64,000 nt of DNA from Brevibacterium sp. 239c (GTDB taxonomy: Bacteria; Actinomycetota; Actinomycetes; Actinomycetales; Brevibacteriaceae), in assembly GCF_900169365.1 (NCBI RefSeq), contig NZ_FXZH01000019.1, positions 21,674 to 85,673 of the forward strand, in the 5' to 3' direction. The notes beneath the pieces were generated by a model. It had not been told where the DNA came from and searched no databases. It saw only the letters and a list, made by a program, of their open reading frames with translations. How positions within the stretch are numbered: the stretch's first letter is position 1; every line of letters begins with the position of its first letter. A program made the translations under genes and the position numbers. Positions 15,914 to 24,087 of the stretch are shown here, piece after piece.

Positions 15914-15970
15914 TCAGTTAATAGTCGGGAAAGTCTGTTCGCCGGGGAACGTGTGGTCACCCGGCGTCAG
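15914..15970 (-). other. Out-of-frame extension of major capsid protein
   Basis: In the -1 frame, CTG at 15,970 overlaps the capsid TGA, and the frame runs LTPGDHTFPGEQTFPTIN to a TGA at 15,914. It matches the frame after the major tail gene. A seven-bp stem CGCCGGG/CCCGGCG (15,940-15,946 and 15,960-15,966) begins immediately after the stop. Confidence 0.55.
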
Positions 15971-16896
15971 TCTTCCGGGGTATCAGCCGCTTTGATGATC
16001 TTTGCGAAGTTGCGGTTCAGTTCCGCAATGCCCCAGCCGTAAACGACCTCAGCGCGGAACGCGATTTCGTTGTTGCGCTTGAGGTCTCCCTGGCCGTCCG
16101 GGTCACCGTATTTGATGACCTCAAGGCCGATAGACTTCTGAATTCCCCAGCGAACGGCAGAGAAATCGCCAACGACCGAGAGCAGGCCCGAAGCGGGATC
16201 AATGACCCCACCCGCGCCGACAGTGCGAGCCGTGGCTGCGCTCAGCCCGTCGAACTGAGAAGCCGAGTTGCGGAACGAGAATTCGGGGTACATCTTCTGT
16301 GCCCGGTTACCGTTCGCGTCAACAAGACGCGTGCGCGAGATAGCCGCCGCGAATGCGGGATCAACAGCGATACCGTCAGGAACACCACTACCGTCAAGGA
16401 CCAGCGCGGTAGCCTCATCAACAACGTCCCCGACCATAGACGCGTCAGCGTCAAACTCAACAGTGTTCTTAGTGTTGACGAGCTTCTGAGTCATAGCGGC
16501 GACAGTCTGACCGCTAACGGGGTTGACACCGTGGATCACACCGAAATCGAGTGCGCGAGAGAGGGCAGGCTGAATGAGATTCAGAATTTCCTGCACAACG
16601 CCAAGCTGGTGATCTTCGTCGGCCCACTGAACCTCTTCAGTCCAACGGACGGTCTTGTGGAACTTGAAAGGCTCATAGGTCTGCGAGGTCTTAGTAACGT
16701 CAGACGCACCCTTCTGCTGACCCTCACCGACATACTCAGCTTCGCCAATGTCGAAACTGAATGCCTCACCCTTACCGAACTTCATCGGCACCGAGCCTGA
16801 GAGGGTCGAAATTGCGGAACCGTCGTGAATGCGCTTCACCCACGGTTCAAATACCTGAGTTGGGAGTTTCAGGTCTCCGGTTTTGAGAACGGACAT
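15967..16896 (-). CDS. Major capsid protein, HK97 fold
   Basis: A 309-residue protein following the scaffold gene. It has the N-terminal arm, an E-loop-like region (FSFDIGEAEYVGEGQQKGAS), a helical spine (EILNLIQPALSRALDFGVIHG) and a C-terminal FRAEVVYGWGIAEL strand, all typical of HK97-type capsid proteins of actinophages. AAGGAGACAAGCT precedes the ATG. It may have a longer form made by frameshifting at its stop (15,914-15,970). Confidence 0.92.
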   Translation of the reverse strand: MSVLKTGDLKLPTQVFEPWVKRIHDGSAISTLSGSVPMKFGKGEAFSFDIGEAEYVGEGQQKGASDVTKTSQTYEPFKFHKTVRWTEEVQWADEDHQLGVVQEILNLIQPALSRALDFGVIHGVNPVSGQTVAAMTQKLVNTKNTVEFDADASMVGDVVDEATALVLDGSGVPDGIAVDPAFAAAISRTRLVDANGNRAQKMYPEFSFRNSASQFDGLSAATARTVGAGGVIDPASGLLSVVGDFSAVRWGIQKSIGLEVIKYGDPDGQGDLKRNNEIAFRAEVVYGWGIAELNRNFAKIIKAADTPED

Positions 16897-16907
16897 AGCT
16901 TGTCTCC

Positions 16908-17360
16908 TTAGTCTTCAGTTGAGAACAGGCCGCGCGTGAATTCGCGCAACTCGTCTACGGGCTGTTCACCCGGCGTGTTTGCCTGTCCTTCAATGACAGG
17001 CGCGGACGGTGCAAAAACGGCCTTCAGCGTTTCGGCGTGAGCCTCAAGCTCTTCCTTCGTTGTGCCACGCAATGCAGCGGCATCAACTTCGGTGCGCTTT
17101 GCAACTTCGGCAACGAGTTCGGCGTGCGCCTTTTCGGTGTCGATTGCGTCAAGCTTCGTTTTCATGTCCGAGTTAGCGGCCTCAAACTCAGAGAGGCGAG
17201 TGTTTGCCGCTTCGATTGCCTTGTCTCTTTCCGCAAGATCAGCTTGGGCCTTCTGCAAATCGTCATAATTTGATTTGCTCCGGTCCTCCCACTTACGCGA
17301 ATCAGACTTCAGCGATTCGAATTGATCCTTGAGTTTGTTGTATTCCGCTTCATAGTCCAT
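16908..17360 (-). CDS. Capsid scaffold protein
   Basis: A 150-residue, almost wholly coiled-coil acidic protein (residues about 5-110), with a flexible region and a basic/acidic tail at the C-terminus, directly upstream of the major capsid gene. These are the marks of an internal scaffold. The start at 17,360 has AAAGGCGG at good spacing; the ATG two codons earlier is too close to it. Confidence 0.8.
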   Translation of the reverse strand: MDYEAEYNKLKDQFESLKSDSRKWEDRSKSNYDDLQKAQADLAERDKAIEAANTRLSEFEAANSDMKTKLDAIDTEKAHAELVAEVAKRTEVDAAALRGTTKEELEAHAETLKAVFAPSAPVIEGQANTPGEQPVDELREFTRGLFSTED

Positions 17361-17388
17361 GACCATCCGCCTTTCTGCCGTGCGGCAT

Positions 17389-17410
17389 AAAAAAGCCCCG
17401 TGCGGGGCTT
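17389..17410 (-). terminator. Terminator between MuF and scaffold genes
   Basis: GCCCCG/CGGGGC stem followed by TTTTTT on the minus strand, then ATGCCGCAC and the scaffold ribosome site. Confidence 0.7.
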
Positions 17411-17425
17411 CGAAATCTTTTGGTG

Positions 17426-18280
17426 TTATGCGCCTAATTGGTTGCGCATGAATTTGACAATGTCGTTCGTCTTGTCTTTAGCCGAACGAGTGTCACCGGC
17501 TGCGTTGATCCATTCGTACTCATTTTTGAGTCGCCCATCGACGCGGGACGTAATCACGTTCAGTTCAAGACCGGCGTTAACCTTTTCGCGCGCTTCCGCG
17601 TACAGGTCAAAGTGCTTATCGGCCTCTTTTGACAACTGCACTGAGTTGCTACGGGTCACAGTCACCACCCGACACCGGCAATTGTCGTGAAACTCTTCTC
17701 CCGACCGTTGCGCGCCGCGTGGACGAATGCCGCCTGACAGTTTGTGCTTGCCGATAGGCGATCCACGCCCAACGACCGAACCCGCCGAGTCAGCCGAGTA
17801 CACCGCGCCGCGAGACGCGAGCATGGAACAGAACGCACAGCAGCCGACGCGGGGCACGCGTTGAGCGGAAAGACCGCCCTGCATCTCCGCGTTGCCGACC
17901 ATCGTGTCAGCCGCCATTTCGGTCAAACGGCGAGTCAGGCCACCGGCGAGCATCGGCCAATCGAGCGAACCGTTTGAGGTGCCCCAACCGACCAGCGATT
18001 GCCAGTAAGAAGGGGGCATCTCAACAAACGATTCAGGCGAGATAGGCCGCTTGACCTCTTGCGCGTGCATCAGTTCGTCAAAGAACTGCGCGGACACCTC
18101 TGAGGACGCGGAACCGTACATGTTGCCCAGTTCCGGCATGGTGTCCATGAGGGCTTCGACCTGAACAGCCTTCGACTGATCCGAAACGGACCCAATCAGA
18201 GCGTTTAAGTCAGCCAGCGCATGAACACTCAGTTGGTCCAAAAGTGTCGCGTATCCGAGCGTTGTGGAGTACTCGATCAC
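17426..18280 (-). CDS. MuF-like minor capsid protein
   Basis: A 284-residue head morphogenesis protein. The central VPRVGCCAFCSMLASRGAVY followed by a later HDNCRC motif is the cysteine/histidine signature of MuF/gp7-type minor head proteins that follow the portal. The N-terminal 130 residues are helical. The ATG overlaps the portal stop (ATGA), so it is coupled to the portal. Confidence 0.85.
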   Translation of the reverse strand: MIEYSTTLGYATLLDQLSVHALADLNALIGSVSDQSKAVQVEALMDTMPELGNMYGSASSEVSAQFFDELMHAQEVKRPISPESFVEMPPSYWQSLVGWGTSNGSLDWPMLAGGLTRRLTEMAADTMVGNAEMQGGLSAQRVPRVGCCAFCSMLASRGAVYSADSAGSVVGRGSPIGKHKLSGGIRPRGAQRSGEEFHDNCRCRVVTVTRSNSVQLSKEADKHFDLYAEAREKVNAGLELNVITSRVDGRLKNEYEWINAAGDTRSAKDKTNDIVKFMRNQLGA

Positions 18281-19719
18281 GGTTCAACCTGACGAACTAC
18301 ACCCGCGTTCGCCGCTTCCTGAACCTCCGGCGTGACCTGCCCCCGCTCCTGCACGCCGCGCATGAACTCAGACACCGTAGACCGCCGCTGATCTGAACGG
18401 ATACGTTCGACCTGATTGTCATCGAATATCTGTTCCAACAGAACCGGATATTGCGCAAGGATCGGCATCTGAGAGGCGAGCTTCTGCACCGCGTCAGACT
18501 GCGCCGACAACGACTGAAACTCAGGATCAACGAACCGAGATGAAAGGCTCCAAGCCTCTTCAGGAACGTCCCTCAGCCCGTCGCGGACCATGACCGTGAG
18601 AATCGCAATCTCACGCACCGCGTCAGACAGAACGAACTTGTTCTGATAGGTCACGTCCACCAACATGTCGTGTTCGTTCGCGCGGATCGCCTCAGCCGAT
18701 GACGGCTGATCGTGGATGATGCCCAACGATGACGGCGGGATACCCGTCTCACCACTGAACGCCATAGCTACCGTGCGCAACATGTCCGAATGCGGCGCCA
18801 TAGACGCTTGCGACAACTGCGTCAGTTCCGGTTTCTCACCGTCTTGATCCTTCGTCAAAGCGATCAGACGATCCATAGCCAATTTGAACTTCATTGACTC
18901 CGACATTTGGCCGCTGAACGCTTCAGGATCGACGCCGAGCAACGCAATCTGAGGTGTTGAGTAGAACTCTGCGTTAGCTTCCATGCGAACGTAGGCACGC
19001 ACGGCCATGTCGTTTAGAGCCATGACCGCGTTAGTCAACCGCGAGCGGCCGAACGGGCGGCGCAACTGCGGATCGTGTGTGACCGGCACCGCGAGCACGC
19101 GCCCAATCGTGTTGGGGTGACGTTTAGCCAGCCATCCCGAACCCTTCGTGTAGCTGCATTCCAACACCACGTCAGGCAGGTACACGACAAACTCCGTGGG
19201 CCGATCCTCTGAGAGATTGCCAATCGTCAACGCCGCGCCGAGGCGACGATTACGCCTGTCCCACAACGCCGCGCACGACTCAGCCGAATGCGCCTGAATC
19301 TGCACAGGGGCTTCACCGGCACGGCCCTTAGCGACCGTCACAAGCGACATGCCATGAGTGCCAGCAGACACAACCGACTGCGAGAACTCCAACGGGAAAC
19401 GGTTCTGGGTGAAAATCTGCGACAGTTCGAACGGGTCATCAGACCCCGGCAGGCGTAGCCCTTCGAACTGGGAACGCATGGCCGGTTTCTTCACAGCCTG
19501 TGTTCCCCAGCCGAGAACAAATTTCGCCTTTTTCAACTGAGGTGGAAGAGCGATTCCAAGGTCTTTGAAAGCTTGCTCAGTGTCGTAATACAGCGACCGT
19601 TGAACATTCTTCGGCCACCGTCGCCGCCATTCCTCCAACAGTGATCGAATCGCCTGAACCTCAGCGGGATAAGCGTTCATCACAGTGAGGTTTGAAACGT
19701 CCTCTCTTGTCCAAGACAT
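18277..19719 (-). CDS. Portal protein
   Basis: A 480-residue portal protein, between large terminase and MuF. Features include RNRRLGAALTIG, FGRSRLTNAVMALNDMAVRAYVRMEANAEFYSTPQ and SLGIIHDQPSSAEAIRANEHD, typical of SPP1/HK97-type portals of actinophages. The ATG at 19,719 follows GGGGG with five-base spacing; a GTG two codons earlier is less likely. It forms the ring through which DNA is packaged. Confidence 0.92.
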   Translation of the reverse strand: MSWTREDVSNLTVMNAYPAEVQAIRSLLEEWRRRWPKNVQRSLYYDTEQAFKDLGIALPPQLKKAKFVLGWGTQAVKKPAMRSQFEGLRLPGSDDPFELSQIFTQNRFPLEFSQSVVSAGTHGMSLVTVAKGRAGEAPVQIQAHSAESCAALWDRRNRRLGAALTIGNLSEDRPTEFVVYLPDVVLECSYTKGSGWLAKRHPNTIGRVLAVPVTHDPQLRRPFGRSRLTNAVMALNDMAVRAYVRMEANAEFYSTPQIALLGVDPEAFSGQMSESMKFKLAMDRLIALTKDQDGEKPELTQLSQASMAPHSDMLRTVAMAFSGETGIPPSSLGIIHDQPSSAEAIRANEHDMLVDVTYQNKFVLSDAVREIAILTVMVRDGLRDVPEEAWSLSSRFVDPEFQSLSAQSDAVQKLASQMPILAQYPVLLEQIFDDNQVERIRSDQRRSTVSEFMRGVQERGQVTPEVQEAANAGVVRQVEP

Positions 19720-19728
19720 GCGCACCCC

Positions 19729-21198
19729 CTAAAGGAAAGATTGTTTGCGACCAGGACGCCGCTTAGATGTTTTCGCCCCGCCATAGGCGAGCGTTGCTGA
19801 ATCGAGAAGAATCACTGAGCCGTCCTCAGTGGGGGCTTCCCAGCCGAAACCGCCGTTGCTGCCGATCTTGCGGCGTACAGCGGACTTTGCTTGAGCATCA
19901 AAATCGGGATCACCCGAATGAGTGACTTCCCCTTGAGTGACGGCGCGGTCGATCATTGAGTGATAGGTGATGACCTGATCCAGCGTCGGGACGAGGATGA
20001 CTTTCGCGCCGACGCGCTCAGCCCGTAGAGCGTTCACGAGATAACCGACACCGCTCTTGCCGTCGATGACGATCTGCGCGGCGCGGTCTTTGCGTTCGAC
20101 CAGGAAGTCGACCAACCATTGCGTGCCGTCAGTCATTGGAGCTTGTCGAATGCCCTCAATGTGGATTCGCCCATCGTCGGCCTTGATCGCACCGGACAGG
20201 CCAACCTCAGCCCCGTCTGCCGAGAACTTCACACCGAACGAGACAATGCCGTCTGTGATCGGTTCAGCAGCGCGCGCATCCCAAGAGGCAGCGAGGAACG
20301 CTTTACGGCCCTTCGACGCCTTATCCCAGATGCCCAAACCCTCACGCATGAACGACTGAATAGAACCAAGCATTTTGCGCATACGCAGAATTGCCGTCTC
20401 AGTCGTGCGGTGCGGGTAGGACGGGTTAGCCTTCGACCACTGCTCTCTGTCGTTCGGATTCGCGCCTTCGTCTGCGCCCATCTCCACATAGAGAACGTCC
20501 TCATCTTCACCCGACAAGGCCGCTTCACGTCGATCTGTGAAAACCTCACCAGGATCATTAGGGCGAGGCGGTGTGCCCATCATCAGCACAAGACCATTCG
20601 GTGCCGCGTTTGTGGCAGGCACCATATCTTCCATAGCTTTGAGGGTGAGGATCTGCGCCTCATCGAGCACGAGAATGTCCACCTGTTTGAAGCCACGACC
20701 AAACCCGTTTTCACGGGCACCGAACAGAATGCGCGAACCGTTTTTGAACTCGACTTCCTGCTCACCATTCGACCGGCGAACGCCCTTAACGAACGGCTTG
20801 ACTGACGCGGATTCGGCCTTAGATGCCATATCGCGGAACGTCTCGTTATGCGTCCTAGCCCGGTGTGCGGTCCACAAGACCAGCAGCCCCGGCTTAGCCA
20901 AGCACAGCGCGAACACCAGACCGCCGATTGTGTACGTCTTGCCGACCTGCCGAGGAATCGACAACACCAGGCCACCGATACCGCACGCGTACATGCCGTT
21001 AGCGCGAAGCCCCGTACCGACCGTGCAGAGGTTCTTCTGCCACTTGTCAAAAGGCCAATCCATCTTTTCAAGCTGACGCGCGACCAACGGCCATTCAGTG
21101 CGCTCAACACCGGAAGGGATCACAAGATGTTTCGAGACCTCAGAGAGCTTGCGATCAAATGGCTTCTGGTCTGAAGGTGGACTCTGCGTTGACAACAT
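19729..21198 (-). CDS. terL: Large terminase subunit
   Basis: A 489-residue packaging ATPase-nuclease. The Walker A-like PRQVGKT is at residues 82-88 and the Walker B with catalytic Glu at VDILVLDEAQ (about 173-182). The C-terminal nuclease half begins near GIVSFGVKFSADG and includes VDFLVERKDRAAQIVIDGKSG. Its start overlaps the end of the small-terminase-like gene by 44 bases. Confidence 0.93.
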   Translation of the reverse strand: MLSTQSPPSDQKPFDRKLSEVSKHLVIPSGVERTEWPLVARQLEKMDWPFDKWQKNLCTVGTGLRANGMYACGIGGLVLSIPRQVGKTYTIGGLVFALCLAKPGLLVLWTAHRARTHNETFRDMASKAESASVKPFVKGVRRSNGEQEVEFKNGSRILFGARENGFGRGFKQVDILVLDEAQILTLKAMEDMVPATNAAPNGLVLMMGTPPRPNDPGEVFTDRREAALSGEDEDVLYVEMGADEGANPNDREQWSKANPSYPHRTTETAILRMRKMLGSIQSFMREGLGIWDKASKGRKAFLAASWDARAAEPITDGIVSFGVKFSADGAEVGLSGAIKADDGRIHIEGIRQAPMTDGTQWLVDFLVERKDRAAQIVIDGKSGVGYLVNALRAERVGAKVILVPTLDQVITYHSMIDRAVTQGEVTHSGDPDFDAQAKSAVRRKIGSNGGFGWEAPTEDGSVILLDSATLAYGGAKTSKRRPGRKQSFL

Positions 21199-21436
21199 TG
21201 TCGTTGCTCACCTCCACCTCTTCAGCCGCGTCTAGCTCAGCGACCATTTCCGCGATTTCACGCGACACTTCCAACTGACGCCGAGACACAGACGCAATAT
21301 CCCGCGCAAGTGTCTTCGGATCATCCATAACCTTCGCCAACCGACGATGAATAGCCCTCAACTCGTCCAGGCGGTCGCCATGAGCGACAGCAGCCGAGAT
21401 AGACGCATAATCAACACGATCCTTTTTCTTCGTCAT
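21155..21436 (-). CDS. Putative small terminase subunit
   Basis: A 93-residue helical protein: basic start (MTKKKDRVDY), an oligomerising region RLDELRAIHRRLAKVMDD...SRRQLEVSREIAEMVAELD and an acidic end. Size, helicity and overlap with terL indicate the small terminase subunit that recognises the packaging site. The repeat array just upstream (21,546-21,735) is a plausible binding site. Confidence 0.75.
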   Translation of the reverse strand: MTKKKDRVDYASISAAVAHGDRLDELRAIHRRLAKVMDDPKTLARDIASVSRRQLEVSREIAEMVAELDAAEEVEVSNDNVVNAESTFRPEAI

Positions 21437-21545
21437 GACACCCCCTTAGAGAGCCGTTGAGATGTGGAAAAACTGTCCATAATGTGGAAACAGACTCAGG
21501 GAGAGAACGCAATGCCGGGGGAGCGAAGTCTGCGAGTTGGGGACC

Positions 21546-21735
21546 GGGTACCCCCTGGGGACTCCCGATTTCTTACCCCGGTTTTTGTACCCTCGATTTA
21601 CCCCGAGTTTGTACCCCGGTTTCTTACCCGGTTCGTACCCGTGTTTCTGTACCCCCGTGGGAGTGTGTCTGTACCCCGGTGGGATTACCGCACTCTCTGT
21701 TCCCGGTTACCCGTGTAAGTGGGATTACCAGGTGC
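21546..21735 (+). repeat. Phased TTGTACCCCGG array, candidate packaging site
   Basis: About twelve degenerate copies of TTGTACCCCGG. The ACCC cores lie at about 21,550, 21,575, 21,590, 21,600, 21,613, 21,626, 21,637, 21,651, 21,673, 21,686, 21,709 and 21,726. Gaps are mostly 10-15 or 22-25 bp, that is one or two helical turns. The array lies between the terminase and HNH genes, the common place of cos or pac sites. It codes for nothing convincing. Confidence 0.65.
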
Positions 21736-21934
21736 GGGATACTGTGCGGAATGTTGCCGCGTGAGTTACTGCGTCAGTGTCAAGGGCGAATGGTGACCTG
21801 TGTAGGCTGACCCGTTCAAAGGCGGTGATGCCGTGTGTGTAGACAAAGCGTTTAGCCTCACTGTTGATCATGTGTTCGACTTCCTCAAGGGTTGTCTCTT
21901 TGCCTGTCACTATCTTGATGATGAACTGTCGCAT
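21725..21934 (-). CDS. Small prophage protein, unknown
   Basis: A 69-residue protein starting behind GAGAGGACAAC at 21,934. It reads MRQFIIKIVTGKETTLEEVE..., a possible alpha/beta fold. It lies between the HNH gene and the repeat array. Its last codons run into the array, so the C-terminus is less certain. No family recognised. Confidence 0.5.
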   Translation of the reverse strand: MRQFIIKIVTGKETTLEEVEHMINSEAKRFVYTHGITAFERVSLHRSPFALDTDAVTHAATFRTVSRTW

Positions 21935-21946
21935 GTTGTCCTCTCG

Positions 21947-22249
21947 TCACCAAGGAACGCGGGTAGTTGGTTGCACTCTCTTAGGTGTGCGCCTCTTGCG
22001 TGTCTTGCCTGCACCCTTTGTCTGATTGCATAGGCGGCAGATGATGTGCACGTTGTCTATGGTGTCTGTGCCCCCGCGTGCATAAGGGATGATGTGGTCT
22101 GCCTCTGCACTGTTGGGTCTTTGGGGTGTGTCATAGTCCAGGTGTGTTCGGCAGTGTGGGCAGTTGGTTTGCCCGTTCGCTAAGGCTCTGCGAATGGCTT
22201 CGGCTCTGAGGCGTCTCCACTTGCCTGTCCCGGTGCGCGAGGTTGCCAT
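21947..22249 (-). CDS. HNH endonuclease next to terminase
   Basis: A 100-residue HNH nuclease: CPHC knuckle, ADHIIPYARGG (HNH first His), NVHIICRLCNQTKG (Asn and second Cys pair). In many cos-type siphophages an HNH protein encoded beside the terminase is needed for end cutting during packaging, so this is more likely a packaging factor than a homing enzyme. Confidence 0.88.
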   Translation of the reverse strand: MATSRTGTGKWRRLRAEAIRRALANGQTNCPHCRTHLDYDTPQRPNSAEADHIIPYARGGTDTIDNVHIICRLCNQTKGAGKTRKRRTPKRVQPTTRVPW

Positions 22250-22267
22250 GCCTCACCACCTTGACTG

Positions 22268-22462
22268 TTAGATCATCTGGTCTAGGGCGTGCTTCGTTGC
22301 GCCTACCTGTGTGACTATGCCTGTGTGTTCGGTGGTGCCAATGACGATGCCCTGCCCGTTGCCGTCAAGCCTTTGCAGGACACCTATCACAATCACGTCT
22401 GTGAGTATGTCGCCGTCATCTGTGTCCAGGTGAACGGTGTCATTACCTACTGTGATGTTCAT
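22268..22462 (-). CDS. Small prophage protein, unknown
   Basis: A 64-residue acidic, mostly beta protein (MNITVGNDTVHLDTDDGDIL). It could be a small Sm-like or OB-like fold but no family is recognised. Coding is supported by its position between HNH and the next gene with short gaps. Confidence 0.5.
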   Translation of the reverse strand: MNITVGNDTVHLDTDDGDILTDVIVIGVLQRLDGNGQGIVIGTTEHTGIVTQVGATKHALDQMI

Positions 22463-22475
22463 GCCTCACCGCCTG

Positions 22476-22820
22476 TCATGCTTGGATGAGTTCAGCCTGT
22501 GTGACTCTGGTGTAGCTGAGTAGGGCTAGCACCTGTTTGTCTGTCATCTGCCCAGGACTCAGGGCGACAACAGTGTCAGCGTAGAACCCTCTACCGCCGT
22601 ACATGCTCACGGCAATGAACGTGAGGTATCCGCCCGTGTGAGTGGTGATGGACTCTTGCCCGTTCGCGCGCCTGATCTTGGATACCGCCTCATCGTTACT
22701 CATGGCGTCGGCAATGGTGCGGAACGCGAATGAGGACTGCCTCACCGTGGGGGCGACAATGACAATGCGCTTACCGTTGTGGAGGTCTGCTATCAGTCCG
22801 TCAATGATGTAGCGGTTCAT
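22476..22820 (-). CDS. Unknown protein resembling a P-loop-less ATPase core
   Basis: A 114-residue protein. The pattern LHNGKRIVIVAPTVRQSSFAFRTI, then a Thr/Gly strand (THTGGYLTFIAV) and YGGRGFYADTVVAL resembles the first strands of a terminase or helicase ATPase, but the phosphate-binding GKT is missing. It may be a structural relic or a binding protein. It follows a conserved ATGCCCGAAAGG leader. Confidence 0.5.
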   Translation of the reverse strand: MNRYIIDGLIADLHNGKRIVIVAPTVRQSSFAFRTIADAMSNDEAVSKIRRANGQESITTHTGGYLTFIAVSMYGGRGFYADTVVALSPGQMTDKQVLALLSYTRVTQAELIQA

Positions 22821-22844
22821 GGTGGCTTACCTTTCGGGCATGAC

Positions 22845-22879
22845 AAAGCCCCCTCAACCTCAGCGGGTCAAGGGGGCTT
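22845..22879 (-). terminator. Terminator after lipoprotein gene
   Basis: AAGCCCCCT/AGGGGGCTT with a 16-base loop followed by TGTC on the minus strand; next comes ATGCCCGAAAGG and the start region of the gene at 22,820. Confidence 0.6.
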
Positions 22880-22893
22880 CTGTTCGTGGGGTG

Positions 22894-23574
22894 CTACTTG
22901 AGCATGACCCAATATTCTTCGTCAGCGTCAATCGAATACTCATTGACGATCACTGCATCAAACTCTGAACCCTTCGGGACTTCGAACACCCAATCACCCT
23001 TAGCAGTGGTGTTGTTGTTCTGTGTCTCACCGGCAGGCTGGTCATGTGCTTCTGTCAGGTTCGGGGTGTAGTAGTCACCATCATCACCGAGCGCGGAGAA
23101 CACTTCACCGTCAGAGAACACCAATTGACTTTCAAGCGTCAACGACTCTGGGACACCTGACGAGTTGGTTTGTTCATAGGTGATGTGAACGAACTCGTTG
23201 CCTTCATCGGGTTTGGCATCGACCTTCTCAGGTGCGTCCATATCGTCACCGGAATAATAGGCTTCGTTGTCATCGGCATCTTTGAGGACATCAACTGTCT
23301 CAACGCCTGTGACTTTCACGTCCCAGTGATAAATGGTGCTGTCCTCATCGAACGTATTGACGCGGAACTGGTCACCGAGCTTGATAACGTCATCGTCGCT
23401 CATGCCCTCTTCGTCGCCGGTGCCCTCTACCTCTTCGGCTTCGGCCTGTTCGGTTTGAGGTGAGTCTGTTGTGGCGTCTGCAACTTCAGTTGTTGCGTCG
23501 TTTTCTTCGGTGCCCCCGCATCCTGTGAGCAGCAGGGCGGTAACGGCGGCAAGTGTGGTGATTGTTTTCTTCAT
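22894..23574 (-). CDS. Secreted lipoprotein encoded by prophage
   Basis: A 226-residue lipoprotein. The N-terminus KKTITTLAAVTALLLTGCGG is a signal peptide with lipobox LTGC, so Cys19 should be lipid-modified. An acidic Thr/Glu-rich linker follows. Residues about 70-226 are beta-rich with LGDQFRVN, HWDVKVTGVETVD, FVHITYEQTNSS and DWVFEVPKGSEF, like DUF4352/telokin-like domains. It may alter the lysogen surface, for example by superinfection exclusion (inference). Confidence 0.75.
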   Translation of the reverse strand: MKKTITTLAAVTALLLTGCGGTEENDATTEVADATTDSPQTEQAEAEEVEGTGDEEGMSDDDVIKLGDQFRVNTFDEDSTIYHWDVKVTGVETVDVLKDADDNEAYYSGDDMDAPEKVDAKPDEGNEFVHITYEQTNSSGVPESLTLESQLVFSDGEVFSALGDDGDYYTPNLTEAHDQPAGETQNNNTTAKGDWVFEVPKGSEFDAVIVNEYSIDADEEYWVMLK

Positions 23575-23610
23575 GACCTCATCATATCTTCACGTGTAGT
23601 AGTTGGTTGC

Positions 23611-23644
23611 CCCGGCCCGTGAACCACCACAGACACGAGCCGGG
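23611..23644. terminator. GC-rich hairpin upstream of lipoprotein gene
   Basis: CCCGGCCCGTG pairs with CACGAGCCGGG (one mismatch) across a 12-base loop. It lies between the tRNA cluster and the lipoprotein gene and has no T run. Confidence 0.4.
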
Positions 23645-23693
23645 ACATTCCCCGTTCGCGCCAGTTCAGGCAAGCGTCACGGGGACAATTGAG

Positions 23694-23736
23694 TGCACCC
23701 CACTCGAATAGGCACAACATCTAGTCGTGGGGTGCA
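23694..23736 (-). terminator. Inverted repeat 3' of the tRNA cluster
   Basis: Perfect ten-base arms TGCACCCCAC and GTGGGGTGCA with a 23-base loop, three bases beyond the 3' end of tRNA-Pro. It may end the tRNA transcript or guide 3' processing. Confidence 0.5.
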
Positions 23737-23739
23737 TCG

Positions 23740-23812
23740 TGCGACCGGCAGGACTCGAACCTGCATCGTCCTCATCCCAAACGAGGTGGGTTACCAATTA
23801 CCCCACGATCAC
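23740..23812 (-). tRNA. tRNA-Pro(UGG)
   Basis: Cloverleaf folds fully: acceptor GTGATCG/CGGTCGC with G-T pairs, D arm GGGT...ACCC, anticodon stem CCTCG/TGAGG with loop TTTGGGA (anticodon TGG), T arm GCAGG TTCGAGT CCTGC, discriminator A. CCA is not encoded. Confidence 0.9.
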
Positions 23813-23961
23813 AAAATGCGGAGTAGGCGTGTAGCGACGCCTCGTTCTTAAGTATCCAAGTAGGCGTAGAGCCGCAGACCTTGCCAGGCTACCTGTGACT
23901 TTTCCTCTACCTAGTCGCGCAACGGGACATGCCCTTGTACCGACTCGGAACCTCCGCACCG

Positions 23962-24034
23962 TGGCAACGCTTGGACTCGAACCAAGGGCCTTCCGCTCTT
24001 CAGGCGGACGCTCTACCAACTGAGCTACAGTGCC
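23962..24034 (-). tRNA. tRNA-Phe(GAA)
   Basis: Acceptor GGCACTG/CGTTGCC (one mismatch), D arm GCTC AGTTGGTA GAGC, anticodon stem TCCGC/GCGGA with loop CTGAAGA, T arm CTTGG TTCGAGT CCAAG, discriminator A. No encoded CCA. Confidence 0.9.
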
Positions 24035-24087
24035 ATGCCCCTGAGGGCAGCGGTTTTGGTCTGACCGGATACCGCTAATCCGCTCTG

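Noticed and set aside
21546..21735. CRISPR array
   Set aside because: Units are about 11 bp, degenerate and without regular spacers, and no cas gene is present.
21457..21810. Open frames across the TTGTACCCCGG array
   Set aside because: They only translate the repeats, lack ribosome sites and resemble no protein.
23813..23961. A fourth tRNA between tRNA-Pro and tRNA-Phe
   Set aside because: There are hairpins and a repeated AGTAGGCGT, but no GTTC T-loop with a matching acceptor could be folded.
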